Shown: one piece after another, positions 1-8,970 of the stretch | Numbering within the stretch: position 1 is the stretch's first letter | Layout: every line of letters begins with the position of its first letter | Assembly (NCBI RefSeq): GCF_015694705.1 | Contig: NZ_JADQDR010000001.1 | Location: forward strand, 310,001-374,000 | From: Pontibacter rufus | Lineage (GTDB): Bacteria > Bacteroidota > Bacteroidia > Cytophagales > Hymenobacteraceae | Length of the DNA: 64,000 bases | Direction: 5' to 3' | Notes under the pieces: generated by a model | Told to the model about the DNA's origin: nothing | The model's database searches: none | The model's input: the letters and a program-made list of their open reading frames with translations, nothing else | Program-made: the position numbers and the translations under genes

Positions 1-1
1 C

Positions 2-1159
2 AATGGCCGCAGCTGGACAAAGTATAAAAATAATCCCGTGCTGAAGAACCCGGGCATACGTGATTTCCGCGACCCGAAGGTAAGCTGGTACGAAGCAGGG
101 CAGAAGTGGATCATGACGCTGGCCGTAAAGGATCATATCAGCTTTTATTCTTCTAAAAACCTGCTCGACTGGAAACTGGAAAGCGATTTTGGCGCTGATG
201 TAGGGGCACATGGCGGCGTATGGGAATGCCCGGACCTGTTTAAGCTGAAAGTGAACGGTACAAATGAAGAAAAATGGGTGTTGCTGGTGAACATCAATCC
301 CGGCGCGCCGAACGGTGGATCGGGTACCCAATATTTTATAGGCAGCTTTGATGGTAATAGGTTTGTAATGGATCCGCGGTTTGAAGCGGGTTTGAATGCT
401 AAACCGGCCATCGCGACTGCCGTGAACGGGCAGGAAGGCATCTGGCTCGACTATGGCCGGGATGAGTATGCCGGCGTTACCTGGGCCAATGTGCCGGATA
501 GCGATGGCCGCCGCCTGTTTATGGGCTGGATGAGTAACTGGAATTATGCCAATGTGGTGCCGACAGAAAAATGGCGAAGCGCCATGACAGTAGCGCGTAC
601 ACTGGAACTGGAAAATACACCGGCAGGTTTGCGGGTGGTATCTCAGCCGGTACAGGAACTGCAAAATATCTACGGAGACAGTTATACCTTCAAAGAGCAG
701 GCAGTATCAGACACGCTTACTTTGTCAGGAAATGTTCCGTTTACTTCATCTACGTTTGATTTACAGCTGGATTTAGAACGCCTGAGTCCGGACGGGCAAT
801 TTGCAGTAGAACTGTCGAATAATCAGAACCAGAAAGTGCTTATCGGCTACGATGCTGCGCGTGGTCAGTATTACATCGACAGAAGGAAGGCCAGTAGTAA
901 CAGTTTCTCAGACAACTTTGCCGGAATCCACTATGCCCCGCGACTGGCTACAGATGATTCCTTCCCGGTGCGCCTGTTAGTGGATGTGGCTTCTGTGGAG
1001 TTTTTTGCCGATGGCGGCAAAACAGTAATGACGGATATTTTCTTTCCGGATGAAGTATTCACTAAAATAAGGCTGATTGCTGACAAAGGACAGCTCAGGC
1101 TTACATCAGGTATAATCCACGATTTAAAATCTATTTATGCTTCAGCTGAACAAAAGTAG
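2..1159 (+). CDS. GH32 fructan/levan hydrolase, 5'-truncated
   Basis: The reading frame is open from the window edge (first full codon at base 2), so the true start lies upstream; about 385 residues are visible. The first visible residues read NGRSWTKYKNNPVL, followed by FRDP, the GH32 motif holding the transition-state-stabilising Asp. GGVWECPDLF follows, and its EC pair carries the acid/base Glu. The nucleophile motif near WMNDPNG must lie outside the window. The C-terminal half (from about base 650) looks like the GH32 beta-sandwich. GH32 enzymes hydrolyse beta-fructosyl bonds in levan, inulin or sucrose; which substrate applies here cannot be told. A GH95 gene follows on the same strand after 168 bases. 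The protein is probably exported, but its signal peptide is not visible. Confidence 0.9.
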   Translation, partial: NGRSWTKYKNNPVLKNPGIRDFRDPKVSWYEAGQKWIMTLAVKDHISFYSSKNLLDWKLESDFGADVGAHGGVWECPDLFKLKVNGTNEEKWVLLVNINPGAPNGGSGTQYFIGSFDGNRFVMDPRFEAGLNAKPAIATAVNGQEGIWLDYGRDEYAGVTWANVPDSDGRRLFMGWMSNWNYANVVPTEKWRSAMTVARTLELENTPAGLRVVSQPVQELQNIYGDSYTFKEQAVSDTLTLSGNVPFTSSTFDLQLDLERLSPDGQFAVELSNNQNQKVLIGYDAARGQYYIDRRKASSNSFSDNFAGIHYAPRLATDDSFPVRLLVDVASVEFFADGGKTVMTDIFFPDEVFTKIRLIADKGQLRLTSGIIHDLKSIYASAEQK

Positions 1160-1327
1160 CACCGCTAGTCATACAGCCGGAGCACGGAAGTTGCCCATAG
1201 GCTTCCTCAAATCGTGGGTACATCGCTTATCAGGTTGCATGATGAATAAAATAGTATGTACTTTAGTATGCCAGAACTTAAGTGCCGGAGCCTGTCCGGC
1301 TATAAGGTGGCTTACTTATAAGTTATT

Positions 1328-3754
1328 ATGATAAAATACTTCTTAACCGCAGTCGCTTTACTTTACAGTATACTTTCGTTGGCGCAGGCAGACACGGACA
1401 TAAAGTTTGATGCACCGGCAACACATTTTACGCAGTCGCTGCCCCTGGGCAACGGGCGGTTGGGGGCAATGGTGTATGGCGGCACTAACCGGGAAAGACT
1501 AGTGCTTAACGAAATCTCCATGTGGTCGGGCGGCGTGCAGAATCCAAACCGCCCGGACGCTTATCAGTACCTGCCTGCCATCCAGCAACTCCTGAAAGAG
1601 GACAAGAACAAGGAAGCACAGGAATTGCTGCAGCAACACTTTACCAGCGCCGGCAAAGGACCTACGCCCAAGTTTGGTGCTTACCAGATTCTTGCGGATT
1701 TGTTTATCAACTGGGCCGACACCAGCCAGCCGGTTACTAACTACAAACGCACCCTGCACCTGGACAGCGCCCTGGCAGTAACCGAGTGGAAGCGCAGCAA
1801 CACTGCATACAAAGAGGAAGTATGGGTAAGCGCACCGCAGCAGGTTATTGTCATTCGCTTGAGCACAGGCAAAGCCAAAGCCCTGAATTTTGGCATTTCG
1901 ATGAACAGGAAGGAGCGGGCAACCTTTACTTCGTCGGGCAATGCCATTACCATGCAGGGACAACTGGATGGTGGCAGCGGCGATCCCGGAGTTAAGTTTG
2001 CCGCTTACGCAAAAGTGCTGGCGCCGGGCGGAAAAGTAACCGTGCAGGGCAATGGCCTGCAAGTAAAAGGCGGCTCGGAATGCCTGATTATACTTGGAGC
2101 TGCTACCGATCTGAACTGGCCGCACGTAGAAGAGCGGGGGCCTGCGCCTTTACCAGTGGCACAAAAGCAGGTGGCGGCAGCTGCGAAACTGGCGTGGCCG
2201 GTACTTTTAAAAAACCACGTCGCTGATTACGACGCTTACTTTAATCGCTGCCGGCTCTATTTTACTTCAAATACCAATAACGCTGTAGAGAACATGACCA
2301 CGGCTCAGCGGCTGGTGCAGTATGCCGCCGGACAAAATGATGTGCAATTGCCTGCTTTATACTTCAACTTTGGCCGGTATTTGCTTATCTCAAGCTCGCG
2401 GCCCGGCAACTTGCCGGCTAACCTGCAAGGCCTGTGGGCAGAAGAATACCAAACGCCCTGGAACGGCGATTATCATCTCAATATCAACCTGCAGATGAAT
2501 TACTGGCCTGCTGAAGTAACTAATCTGGCCAAATGCCACCTACCGCTGATACAATTTACCAAACAACTGGTGGAGCCGGGCAAGGCAACGGCCAAAGCTT
2601 ACTATAATTCCGATGGATGGGTGGCCCACATGTTCAGCAATCCCTGGAAATTTACGGCTCCAGGCGAGGAGGCATCCTGGGGATCTACCCTGACCGGCGG
2701 CGCCTGGTTGTGTGAGCACCTGTGGCAACACTACATTTTTAATCCTGATAAAGAATATCTTGCTTCTATTTACCCGGTGCTGAAAGGCGCTGCCCGCTTT
2801 TATACCGATATCCTGATAGAAGATCCCAAAACAAAATGGCTCGTAACGGCGCCGTCTAATTCGCCGGAAAACACTTATATCACACCTGGCGGCTTTGCCG
2901 GCCAAACCACGATGGGGCCTGCCATAGACATGCAGATTGGACGGGAGCTGCTAGGCAACACCATTCAGGCCGCTGCTATACTTGGCGTGGATGCTACCTG
3001 GGCCGACTCTCTGAAGCAAATAAAAAGCCGCCTGGCTCCCAATCAAATCAGCCCATCCACCGGAGGTGTGCAGGAGTGGATACGGGACTACAAAGAAGCC
3101 GAACCGCAGCACCGCCATGTGTCGCAGCTGTACGGTTTATACCCTTATGACGAAATCAATGACCTGGATGTGCCCTTGCTGGCTCATGCCGCCCGCAAAA
3201 CACTTTTGCTGCGTGGCGATGCCGGAACAGGCTGGTCCAGGGCCTGGAAAATAAATTTCTGGGCCAGGTTGGGAGACGGCGATCATGCCCTGAAAATGCT
3301 GAAGAGCCTGCTGGAGCCTGCCTTCACCATTGAGAACGGCAAGTATAAAATGGCAGGCGCAGGCACTTATCCCAACTTGTTTTGCGCCCACCCGCCTTTT
3401 CAGATCGACGGAAATTTTGGGGCCACTGCGGCTATTGCCGAAATGCTGCTGCAAAGTAATGGCGATCACCAGGTTATCAGGTTGCTGCCTGCCCTGCCTT
3501 CCGAAGCAGGCTGGCAGCAAGGCCACGTGAATGGTCTAAAAGCACGTAATGGCTTTGAAATCGACTTTGATTGGCAGGAAGGCCAACTCAGCAAAACGCA
3601 AATCACTTCAGAAGCAGGTAAAGACTGTTATGTGCAGCTGCCCGAAGGCTTAAACGTGTACAATGCGGCCGGTAAGAAAGTGAACACAAAGCCACTGGGC
3701 AACAACATCGTCGTATTCCCGACACAAAAGGGAAATAAGTATTTGCTGAAGTAA
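1328..3754 (+). CDS. GH95 alpha-L-fucosidase/galactosidase family protein
   Basis: The product has 808 residues, the usual length for GH95. It starts with a signal peptide (MIKYFLTAVALLYSILSLAQA). The N-terminal beta domain shows the family signature PLGNGRLGAMVYGG followed by LNEISMWSGG. Residues matching the known catalytic network are visible: NINLQMNYWPAE (the two Asn residues), SNSPENTY (general acid Glu) and HPPFQIDGNFG (Asp). GH95 enzymes remove alpha-1,2-L-fucose, or in some members alpha-L-galactose, from glycans by inversion. The protein is likely periplasmic or exported. It follows the GH32 gene, so these two may belong to a carbohydrate locus extending left of the window, distinct from the peptidoglycan genes to the right. 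Confidence 0.92.
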   Translation: MIKYFLTAVALLYSILSLAQADTDIKFDAPATHFTQSLPLGNGRLGAMVYGGTNRERLVLNEISMWSGGVQNPNRPDAYQYLPAIQQLLKEDKNKEAQELLQQHFTSAGKGPTPKFGAYQILADLFINWADTSQPVTNYKRTLHLDSALAVTEWKRSNTAYKEEVWVSAPQQVIVIRLSTGKAKALNFGISMNRKERATFTSSGNAITMQGQLDGGSGDPGVKFAAYAKVLAPGGKVTVQGNGLQVKGGSECLIILGAATDLNWPHVEERGPAPLPVAQKQVAAAAKLAWPVLLKNHVADYDAYFNRCRLYFTSNTNNAVENMTTAQRLVQYAAGQNDVQLPALYFNFGRYLLISSSRPGNLPANLQGLWAEEYQTPWNGDYHLNINLQMNYWPAEVTNLAKCHLPLIQFTKQLVEPGKATAKAYYNSDGWVAHMFSNPWKFTAPGEEASWGSTLTGGAWLCEHLWQHYIFNPDKEYLASIYPVLKGAARFYTDILIEDPKTKWLVTAPSNSPENTYITPGGFAGQTTMGPAIDMQIGRELLGNTIQAAAILGVDATWADSLKQIKSRLAPNQISPSTGGVQEWIRDYKEAEPQHRHVSQLYGLYPYDEINDLDVPLLAHAARKTLLLRGDAGTGWSRAWKINFWARLGDGDHALKMLKSLLEPAFTIENGKYKMAGAGTYPNLFCAHPPFQIDGNFGATAAIAEMLLQSNGDHQVIRLLPALPSEAGWQQGHVNGLKARNGFEIDFDWQEGQLSKTQITSEAGKDCYVQLPEGLNVYNAAGKKVNTKPLGNNIVVFPTQKGNKYLLK

Positions 3755-4370
3755 ACAGGCTGCTATACTTAGTTTTGCCAGACTTCCCTGCTGCATTTCT
3801 GTGCTGCCTGGTTAGCAGGTTGGATGCGGATAGTAAACAACAGGCCTGTCATACTATACTACCTTTAATATAGTATGACAGGCCTGCAAAGCACATCAGC
3901 TTTTCCGTTGCCTCCTGGTATTGTAATCCCGCTGTATATAATCCTCCGACGGTGCTGCTTTGTGCCTGTTCTACATTTCCTAAAAGAATTTTTTATCTCT
4001 CTATCGGGAACATCTCAATCTTATAATGTAATAGTTTTATATTGCTATGCTGGTTTGTGCATCTTTCAAAAAATAATAAGCATAAACGTTAGGCTTTAAA
4101 AATAATTCTTCCTTATTTTAACCTGAAATTAAGTAAGTAAACACTTTTTGCCTTTTGCCTAGGTGCGTTTTCATGCATGTTATTGCTTTCATGATTGGTA
4201 AAATCCGGCATTTTAAGTAGCTGGGGAAGCTTTAAAGGCTGAGAATGCACCTAAGGTATAGGGCCAGGATTTGCGATACTTGGTCCGCAGCCGCTGTGCA
4301 GATAGTATGAAAGGACAGCATAAACCAGCAGGCCTTACGGGTAAAAACGGATGTATAAATATTTTTTGAT
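3755..4370. other. 616-bp intergenic region upstream of namZ
   Basis: No convincing gene is present; a 74-residue open frame at 3875-4099 has no recognisable family features. The region holds the 18-bp hairpin at 3841-3886 and a possible folded leader at about 4150-4260. In the leader, TAGGTGC (4160-4166) can pair with GCACCTA (4247-4253) around an inner region containing GGCTGAGA. I could not match this to any riboswitch class. Confidence 0.5.
3841..3886. terminator. Perfect 18-bp hairpin after the GH95 gene
   Basis: Arms 3841-3858 and 3869-3886 are exact reverse complements (CAGGCCTGTCATACTATA on the left) with a 10-base loop. It lies 87 bases after the GH95 stop. No T-run follows, so it could be a Rho-independent terminator of poor form, an mRNA-stabilising hairpin, or a protein-binding dyad. 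Confidence 0.5.
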
Positions 4371-5648
4371 ATGAATAAGCATCATTTTAAGACAAAGGCT
4401 TTGTTAGGTGTCTGGCTACCGGTCGCGCTTTTTGCCTTAAGCCTGAGTGCCTGTAAGCAGTCACTACAGGCCAAAAGTGCCCTTGCAGAGGAGAGAAATG
4501 ATACCATTCTTCCTGAAAGCAACTCTATCGTAGCCGGTGCCGACCAGACAGCGGAGTATCTGCCTTACCTGAAAGGGAAACGCGTGGGCATGGTAGTAAA
4601 CCCGACATCCATTATCGGAAATACCCCCAGCGTAGACAGTCTGCAGGCGCTTGGCGTTAACATTGTAAAAATATTTGGTCCCGAGCATGGCTTCCGTGGC
4701 GATGCCAGCGCAGGGGTTAAAGTAGACGATAGCATAGATCCGAAAACCGGCATTAAGGTCATTTCGCTGTATGGCAAAAACAGCACTCCATCTAAAGAGA
4801 GCCTCGCCAATATTGACCTCATGATATTCGATATCCAGGACGTAGGCGCAAGGTTTTATACTTACATCGCTACCATGCACCGCGTCATGCAGGCCTGCGC
4901 CGACAATGGCAAAGAACTCCTGATCCTGGACAGGCCCAACCCGAACGGGTACCTGGTAGACGGCCCCATATTGGATATGAGCCTGAAATCGGGCATCGGC
5001 ATGCACCCCATACCCATTGCCCACGGCATGACAGTAGGGGAATTTGCCCAAATGATTAATGGCGAAGGCTGGCTTGAGAATAACCGGAAGTGCCAGATCA
5101 AAATCATAAAGGTGAAGAACTATGCGCACGACATGCCCTATACTTTGCCCGTAAGCCCATCGCCTAACCTGAATACGCAGCAGTCTGTTTTGCTATACCC
5201 ATCTCTGTGCCTGTTCGAGGGAACCGTTATCAGCCAGGGGCGGGGTACACACTTTCCGTTTACCGTATTAGGCAGCCCTGCGCTGAAAGGCAAGTATGAT
5301 TTCTCCTTCACGCCTGTCAGTATCAAAGGAATGAGCGAAACCCCGCTGTACCAGGACCAGGCCTGTTATGGCTTAGACCTGCGCAGGTATGATACCGATA
5401 AATTGCGGCAGAGCGGACAGCTGAACTTAAGCTGGCTGATGGAAATGTACCAGGCCTATCCACACAAAGAAAAGTTCTTCGACTATACGCAAAGCAAACA
5501 GATGGGCAACTTTGATAAACTGGCCGGCACCACGCAGCTCAAAGAGCAGATAATTGCCGGTGTACCGGAAGAAGAGATTCGCAGGAGCTGGGAGCCCGGC
5601 TTGAGCCAGTTTAAAGTAATGCGCGGCAAGTACCTGCTTTACCCCTGA
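4371..5648 (+). CDS. namZ: NamZ-type exo-beta-N-acetylmuramidase (DUF1343/GH171), lipoprotein
   Basis: The product has 425 residues and begins with a lipoprotein signal whose lipobox LSAC places the acylated Cys at residue 28. The DUF1343 core shows RVGMVVNPTS, FGPEHGFRG (residues 102-110, with the catalytic-region Glu), SLYG, DIQDVGARFYTY and LDRPNP, all family landmarks. NamZ removes MurNAc from the non-reducing end of peptidoglycan glycans and is characterised in Bacillus subtilis and Tannerella forsythia. The residues after Cys (KQSL) do not resemble the acidic surface-export signal of Bacteroidota, so a periplasmic location is more likely than the cell surface. It opens a forward block leading to MurQ and a MurT-like transporter, which fits a role in MurNAc release. 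Confidence 0.9.
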   Translation: MNKHHFKTKALLGVWLPVALFALSLSACKQSLQAKSALAEERNDTILPESNSIVAGADQTAEYLPYLKGKRVGMVVNPTSIIGNTPSVDSLQALGVNIVKIFGPEHGFRGDASAGVKVDDSIDPKTGIKVISLYGKNSTPSKESLANIDLMIFDIQDVGARFYTYIATMHRVMQACADNGKELLILDRPNPNGYLVDGPILDMSLKSGIGMHPIPIAHGMTVGEFAQMINGEGWLENNRKCQIKIIKVKNYAHDMPYTLPVSPSPNLNTQQSVLLYPSLCLFEGTVISQGRGTHFPFTVLGSPALKGKYDFSFTPVSIKGMSETPLYQDQACYGLDLRRYDTDKLRQSGQLNLSWLMEMYQAYPHKEKFFDYTQSKQMGNFDKLAGTTQLKEQIIAGVPEEEIRRSWEPGLSQFKVMRGKYLLYP

Positions 5649-5696
5649 TTTTTACATTCAACGCTAATATATCTTACATTCTATCAGTTAAACTTT

Positions 5697-8600
5697 ATGA
5701 AAATATTATTACGGTTTACGATGTTGGCCCTGTGCTTGATGATAGCGCAGGCCGGTTTTGCCCAGAGCAAAACAATTACCGGAACGGTAACTTCTGCCGA
5801 GGATGGCACGGCGCTGCCAGGTGTAAGCATAGTCGTGAAGGGCACCACCAATGGGGTGTCTGCAGGTGCTGATGGTACTTATGCTATTCAGGCGGCGCCG
5901 GGCGATGTGCTGGTGTTCAGCTTTATCGGAATGATGCCCCAGGAGCAGACCGTGGGTGATGCCAATACCATTGACGTGGCGCTGGCACCTGACGCCAAAG
6001 CCCTCGAAGAAGTGGTGGTGGTAGGTTACGGAACGCAGAAAAGGGCAAATCTGACCGGCGCTGTAAGTACAGTTGACACCAAAGTACTGGACTCCAGACC
6101 TATCACGGATGTGGCGCGTGGCCTGCAGGGTACCACGCCGGGCTTAACGGTAACGACCTCCAGTGGCGCCATCGGGCAAAATCCTAACATCCGCCTGAGA
6201 GGTATGACGGGCACGTTGAGAAACCCGGGCGCACAGCCGCTGATATTGGTAGATAACGTGGAGATTCCAAGCCTTCAGATGGTTAACCCCGAAGACATTG
6301 AATCTATCTCGGTGCTGAAAGATGCCGCATCTTCTTCAATTTATGGTGCCAGAGGTGCCTGGGGCGTTATCCTGATTACCACTAAAACGGGAAAGAGAAG
6401 CTCGCCTGTTAAAGTATCTTACTCAAACAACTTTTCCTGGAGCACGCCGACAACAACCCCGGAAATAGCACCGGCCGCCGAAGGAGCGGAAATGGCCTTT
6501 AAAGCTTTGCAACGGAAGAATCCAAATACCAACGTGTTTGGGGTAGTAGGTATGTACATCGACCAGACGTCTATTGATAAGATGCGTGAATGGGAAGCAC
6601 TATACGGCGGACAGGATTTGGGTAACGAGATGGTATTGGGACGTGATTTTGAGATCAGGGAAAACAAACTGTTCTTCTATCGCCCCTGGAGCCCCGGAAA
6701 AATGTATATGAGAGAATGGACGCCGCAGCAAAAACATGATGTTTCTGTATCCGGCGGCAGCGAGAAAACCAACTATTATCTTGGCCTGGGTTATCTGGGG
6801 CAGGAGGGTGTCCTGAAAGTGAATCCGGATAATTTTGACAGATACAGCCTCAACGTAGGGGTGAATACAACTGTAACGGATTGGTTTGATGTACGGGCTA
6901 AAGTGATGTATTCTAAAACGGAGTATACCCGGCCTTTCTACTTCTCCAGCGAAACCTATGATCCCTGGTATTATCTCTACAGGTGGCCTGCCGTGTATCC
7001 TTACGGTACTTATGAGGGCCACCCGTTCCGCAGTGCCATCACTGAAGTGCAGCAGGCCAAAATGAATCAGGAAGATAACGGGATGGCACGCATTAATGTG
7101 GGCGGTACCTTGCGGCCTTTTGAGGGGCTAACCATAGATGCGGATTATACTTATACCCGCAACGAAGGACATGAGCACCAGACAGGCGGCGTGTTATCAG
7201 CTTACAATTTCTGGGCTACCGGTGCCGATTTAAAGTATGAGCCGTATAGCAGCGCTTCTTACAACAGGGTTCAGTATAATTCTGAGTGGAGTAACAGAAG
7301 TGTAGGGAAAGTTTTTGCCACCTACGAGAAAGACCTGAACGACCACTCCTTTAAAGTAATTGCCGGCGGGGATGCGGAAGTGTACGACTACTGGTACCAG
7401 ATGTCTCAGAAGCGCAACCTGATGGACCCGGACAGAGGCGAAATAGACCTGGCAACCGGAGACCAGTTTGTAGACGGTGCCCGTGACAAGTGGGCTAACC
7501 TGGGTGCTTTTGCCCGTTTAAATTACTCGTACAAAGATAAGTATTTGTTGGAACTGAACGGAAGATACGACGGATCTTCCCGCCTGTCGCCCAACCAGAA
7601 ATGGGCCTTTTTCCCGTCCATGTCCGCCGGGTATGTTATCAGCGAGGAGCCTTTTATGGAGGCAACCAAACCTGTGCTGTCGTTCCTGAAGTTAAGAGGC
7701 TCCTGGGGATCTATCGGGAATCCTAACTCCCGCCTGGGTGATATCTATCGCCTGATGTCGTCCTATTCATCGGGCTGGCTGATTGGTGGCGTGAACGTGG
7801 TGACGGCTGCTACGCCGGGCGCTTTTCCGGCAGGCCTTACCTGGGAAACCATTAACACCATTGACTTCGGGCTTGATTCCAGGTTCCTGAACGATAAAGT
7901 CGGCGTAACTTTTGACTGGTATAGAAGAGCCACCAAAAACATGCACAGCGAAGGGCTTGTACTGCCTGGTACATTTGGTACAGGATTTCCTATACGCAAC
8001 AGCGGTGAGTTGCAGAACACAGGCTGGGAACTGGCAGTTGATTTCAACCACACCTTCGGCAATGGCATCAACTTTAGCGTAACCGGAACACTCACGGATT
8101 TTGAAGAAAAGATTGTGGAGTATGCTGATAACAAAGGTTTACTCGAGAACCGCCCTGGCCGGGTGATTGGCGACATCTGGGGATTTGAGACAGATCGCTT
8201 CTTTACAAATGATGATTTTGTGCAGGATGCCGATGGCAATCTGGTGCTCGACAACGGAAAGTATGTACTGAAAGATGGCATTGCGGACCAATCATACTTC
8301 GAGAGTGGCTGGTTTTTCTATGGCCCGGGTGATATCAAGTATAAAGACCTGAACGGCGACGGCAAGATCGATCGTGGCGCCCAGACTGTGGCTGATCACG
8401 GTGACATGAAGGTGATCGGCAATTCTACGCCGCACTACCAGTATGGCTTACGCATGGCCGCCGACTGGAAAGGTGTTGACCTGAGCTTTTTTGTGCAGGG
8501 CGTAGGCAAGCGCGACATGTGGGCAAACGGGCCTCTCTTTATACCTGGATACAGAGCCGGCGAAGCATGGTATGCACATCAGCTCGATTACTGGACGCCG

Positions 8601-8951
8601 GAAAACCCGAATGCCTATTATCCACGGCCAACAGATGCGGAGGGAGCAGCAACGGCTAATAATGCGAAGAACTTTCTGCCACAGACAAAATACCTGCTGA
8701 ACCTGGCATACATGCGCATGAAGAATGTGACAGTGGGCTATACACTGCCTGGCAGCATAAGCAACAAAGTGAAAATCGATAGGCTGCGCGTGTACTTCAG
8801 CGGCGAGAACCTGTTTGAGTTCGATAACCTGGATATTCCGATTGATCCTGAGGTAGATTATACCCAGGCCGGTCTGAATGATTCGAATACCTTTGGCCGG
8901 GTTTATCCTTATCGCAGAACGTTTTCCTGTGGACTGCAGGCAACTTTTTAA
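5697..8951 (+). CDS. SusC/RagA-family TonB-linked outer-membrane protein
   Basis: The product has 1084 residues. A signal peptide ends near residue 23 (GFAQ). A carboxypeptidase-regulatory-like domain follows at about residues 25-100 (GTALPGVSIVVKGT). The TonB-box/plug start is EEVVVVGYGTQKRANLTG at about 104-121, followed by a SusC-type plug (LRGMTG, IYGARGAWGVILITTK) and a long beta-barrel ending in an aromatic residue (ATF). SusC proteins form the outer-membrane importer that pairs with a SusD lid. The gene starts 48 bases after namZ and is followed after 19 bases by its susD partner. In this context the likely cargo is a peptidoglycan fragment or disaccharide, but that is inference from neighbours only. 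Confidence 0.96.
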   Translation: MKILLRFTMLALCLMIAQAGFAQSKTITGTVTSAEDGTALPGVSIVVKGTTNGVSAGADGTYAIQAAPGDVLVFSFIGMMPQEQTVGDANTIDVALAPDAKALEEVVVVGYGTQKRANLTGAVSTVDTKVLDSRPITDVARGLQGTTPGLTVTTSSGAIGQNPNIRLRGMTGTLRNPGAQPLILVDNVEIPSLQMVNPEDIESISVLKDAASSSIYGARGAWGVILITTKTGKRSSPVKVSYSNNFSWSTPTTTPEIAPAAEGAEMAFKALQRKNPNTNVFGVVGMYIDQTSIDKMREWEALYGGQDLGNEMVLGRDFEIRENKLFFYRPWSPGKMYMREWTPQQKHDVSVSGGSEKTNYYLGLGYLGQEGVLKVNPDNFDRYSLNVGVNTTVTDWFDVRAKVMYSKTEYTRPFYFSSETYDPWYYLYRWPAVYPYGTYEGHPFRSAITEVQQAKMNQEDNGMARINVGGTLRPFEGLTIDADYTYTRNEGHEHQTGGVLSAYNFWATGADLKYEPYSSASYNRVQYNSEWSNRSVGKVFATYEKDLNDHSFKVIAGGDAEVYDYWYQMSQKRNLMDPDRGEIDLATGDQFVDGARDKWANLGAFARLNYSYKDKYLLELNGRYDGSSRLSPNQKWAFFPSMSAGYVISEEPFMEATKPVLSFLKLRGSWGSIGNPNSRLGDIYRLMSSYSSGWLIGGVNVVTAATPGAFPAGLTWETINTIDFGLDSRFLNDKVGVTFDWYRRATKNMHSEGLVLPGTFGTGFPIRNSGELQNTGWELAVDFNHTFGNGINFSVTGTLTDFEEKIVEYADNKGLLENRPGRVIGDIWGFETDRFFTNDDFVQDADGNLVLDNGKYVLKDGIADQSYFESGWFFYGPGDIKYKDLNGDGKIDRGAQTVADHGDMKVIGNSTPHYQYGLRMAADWKGVDLSFFVQGVGKRDMWANGPLFIPGYRAGEAWYAHQLDYWTPENPNAYYPRPTDAEGAATANNAKNFLPQTKYLLNLAYMRMKNVTVGYTLPGSISNKVKIDRLRVYFSGENLFEFDNLDIPIDPEVDYTQAGLNDSNTFGRVYPYRRTFSCGLQATF

Positions 8952-8970
8952 TGTATAAATCAAGACAGAA

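Noticed and set aside
3875-4099. 74-residue open frame after the GH95 gene
   Set aside because: It begins within the hairpin, has no family features and no plausible ribosome-binding site.
4230-4260. GGCTGAGA in the namZ leader as a TPP riboswitch
   Set aside because: The other conserved TPP elements (the CUGAUCUGG-type and final GCGNAGGGA segments) are missing, and the downstream gene is unrelated to thiamine.
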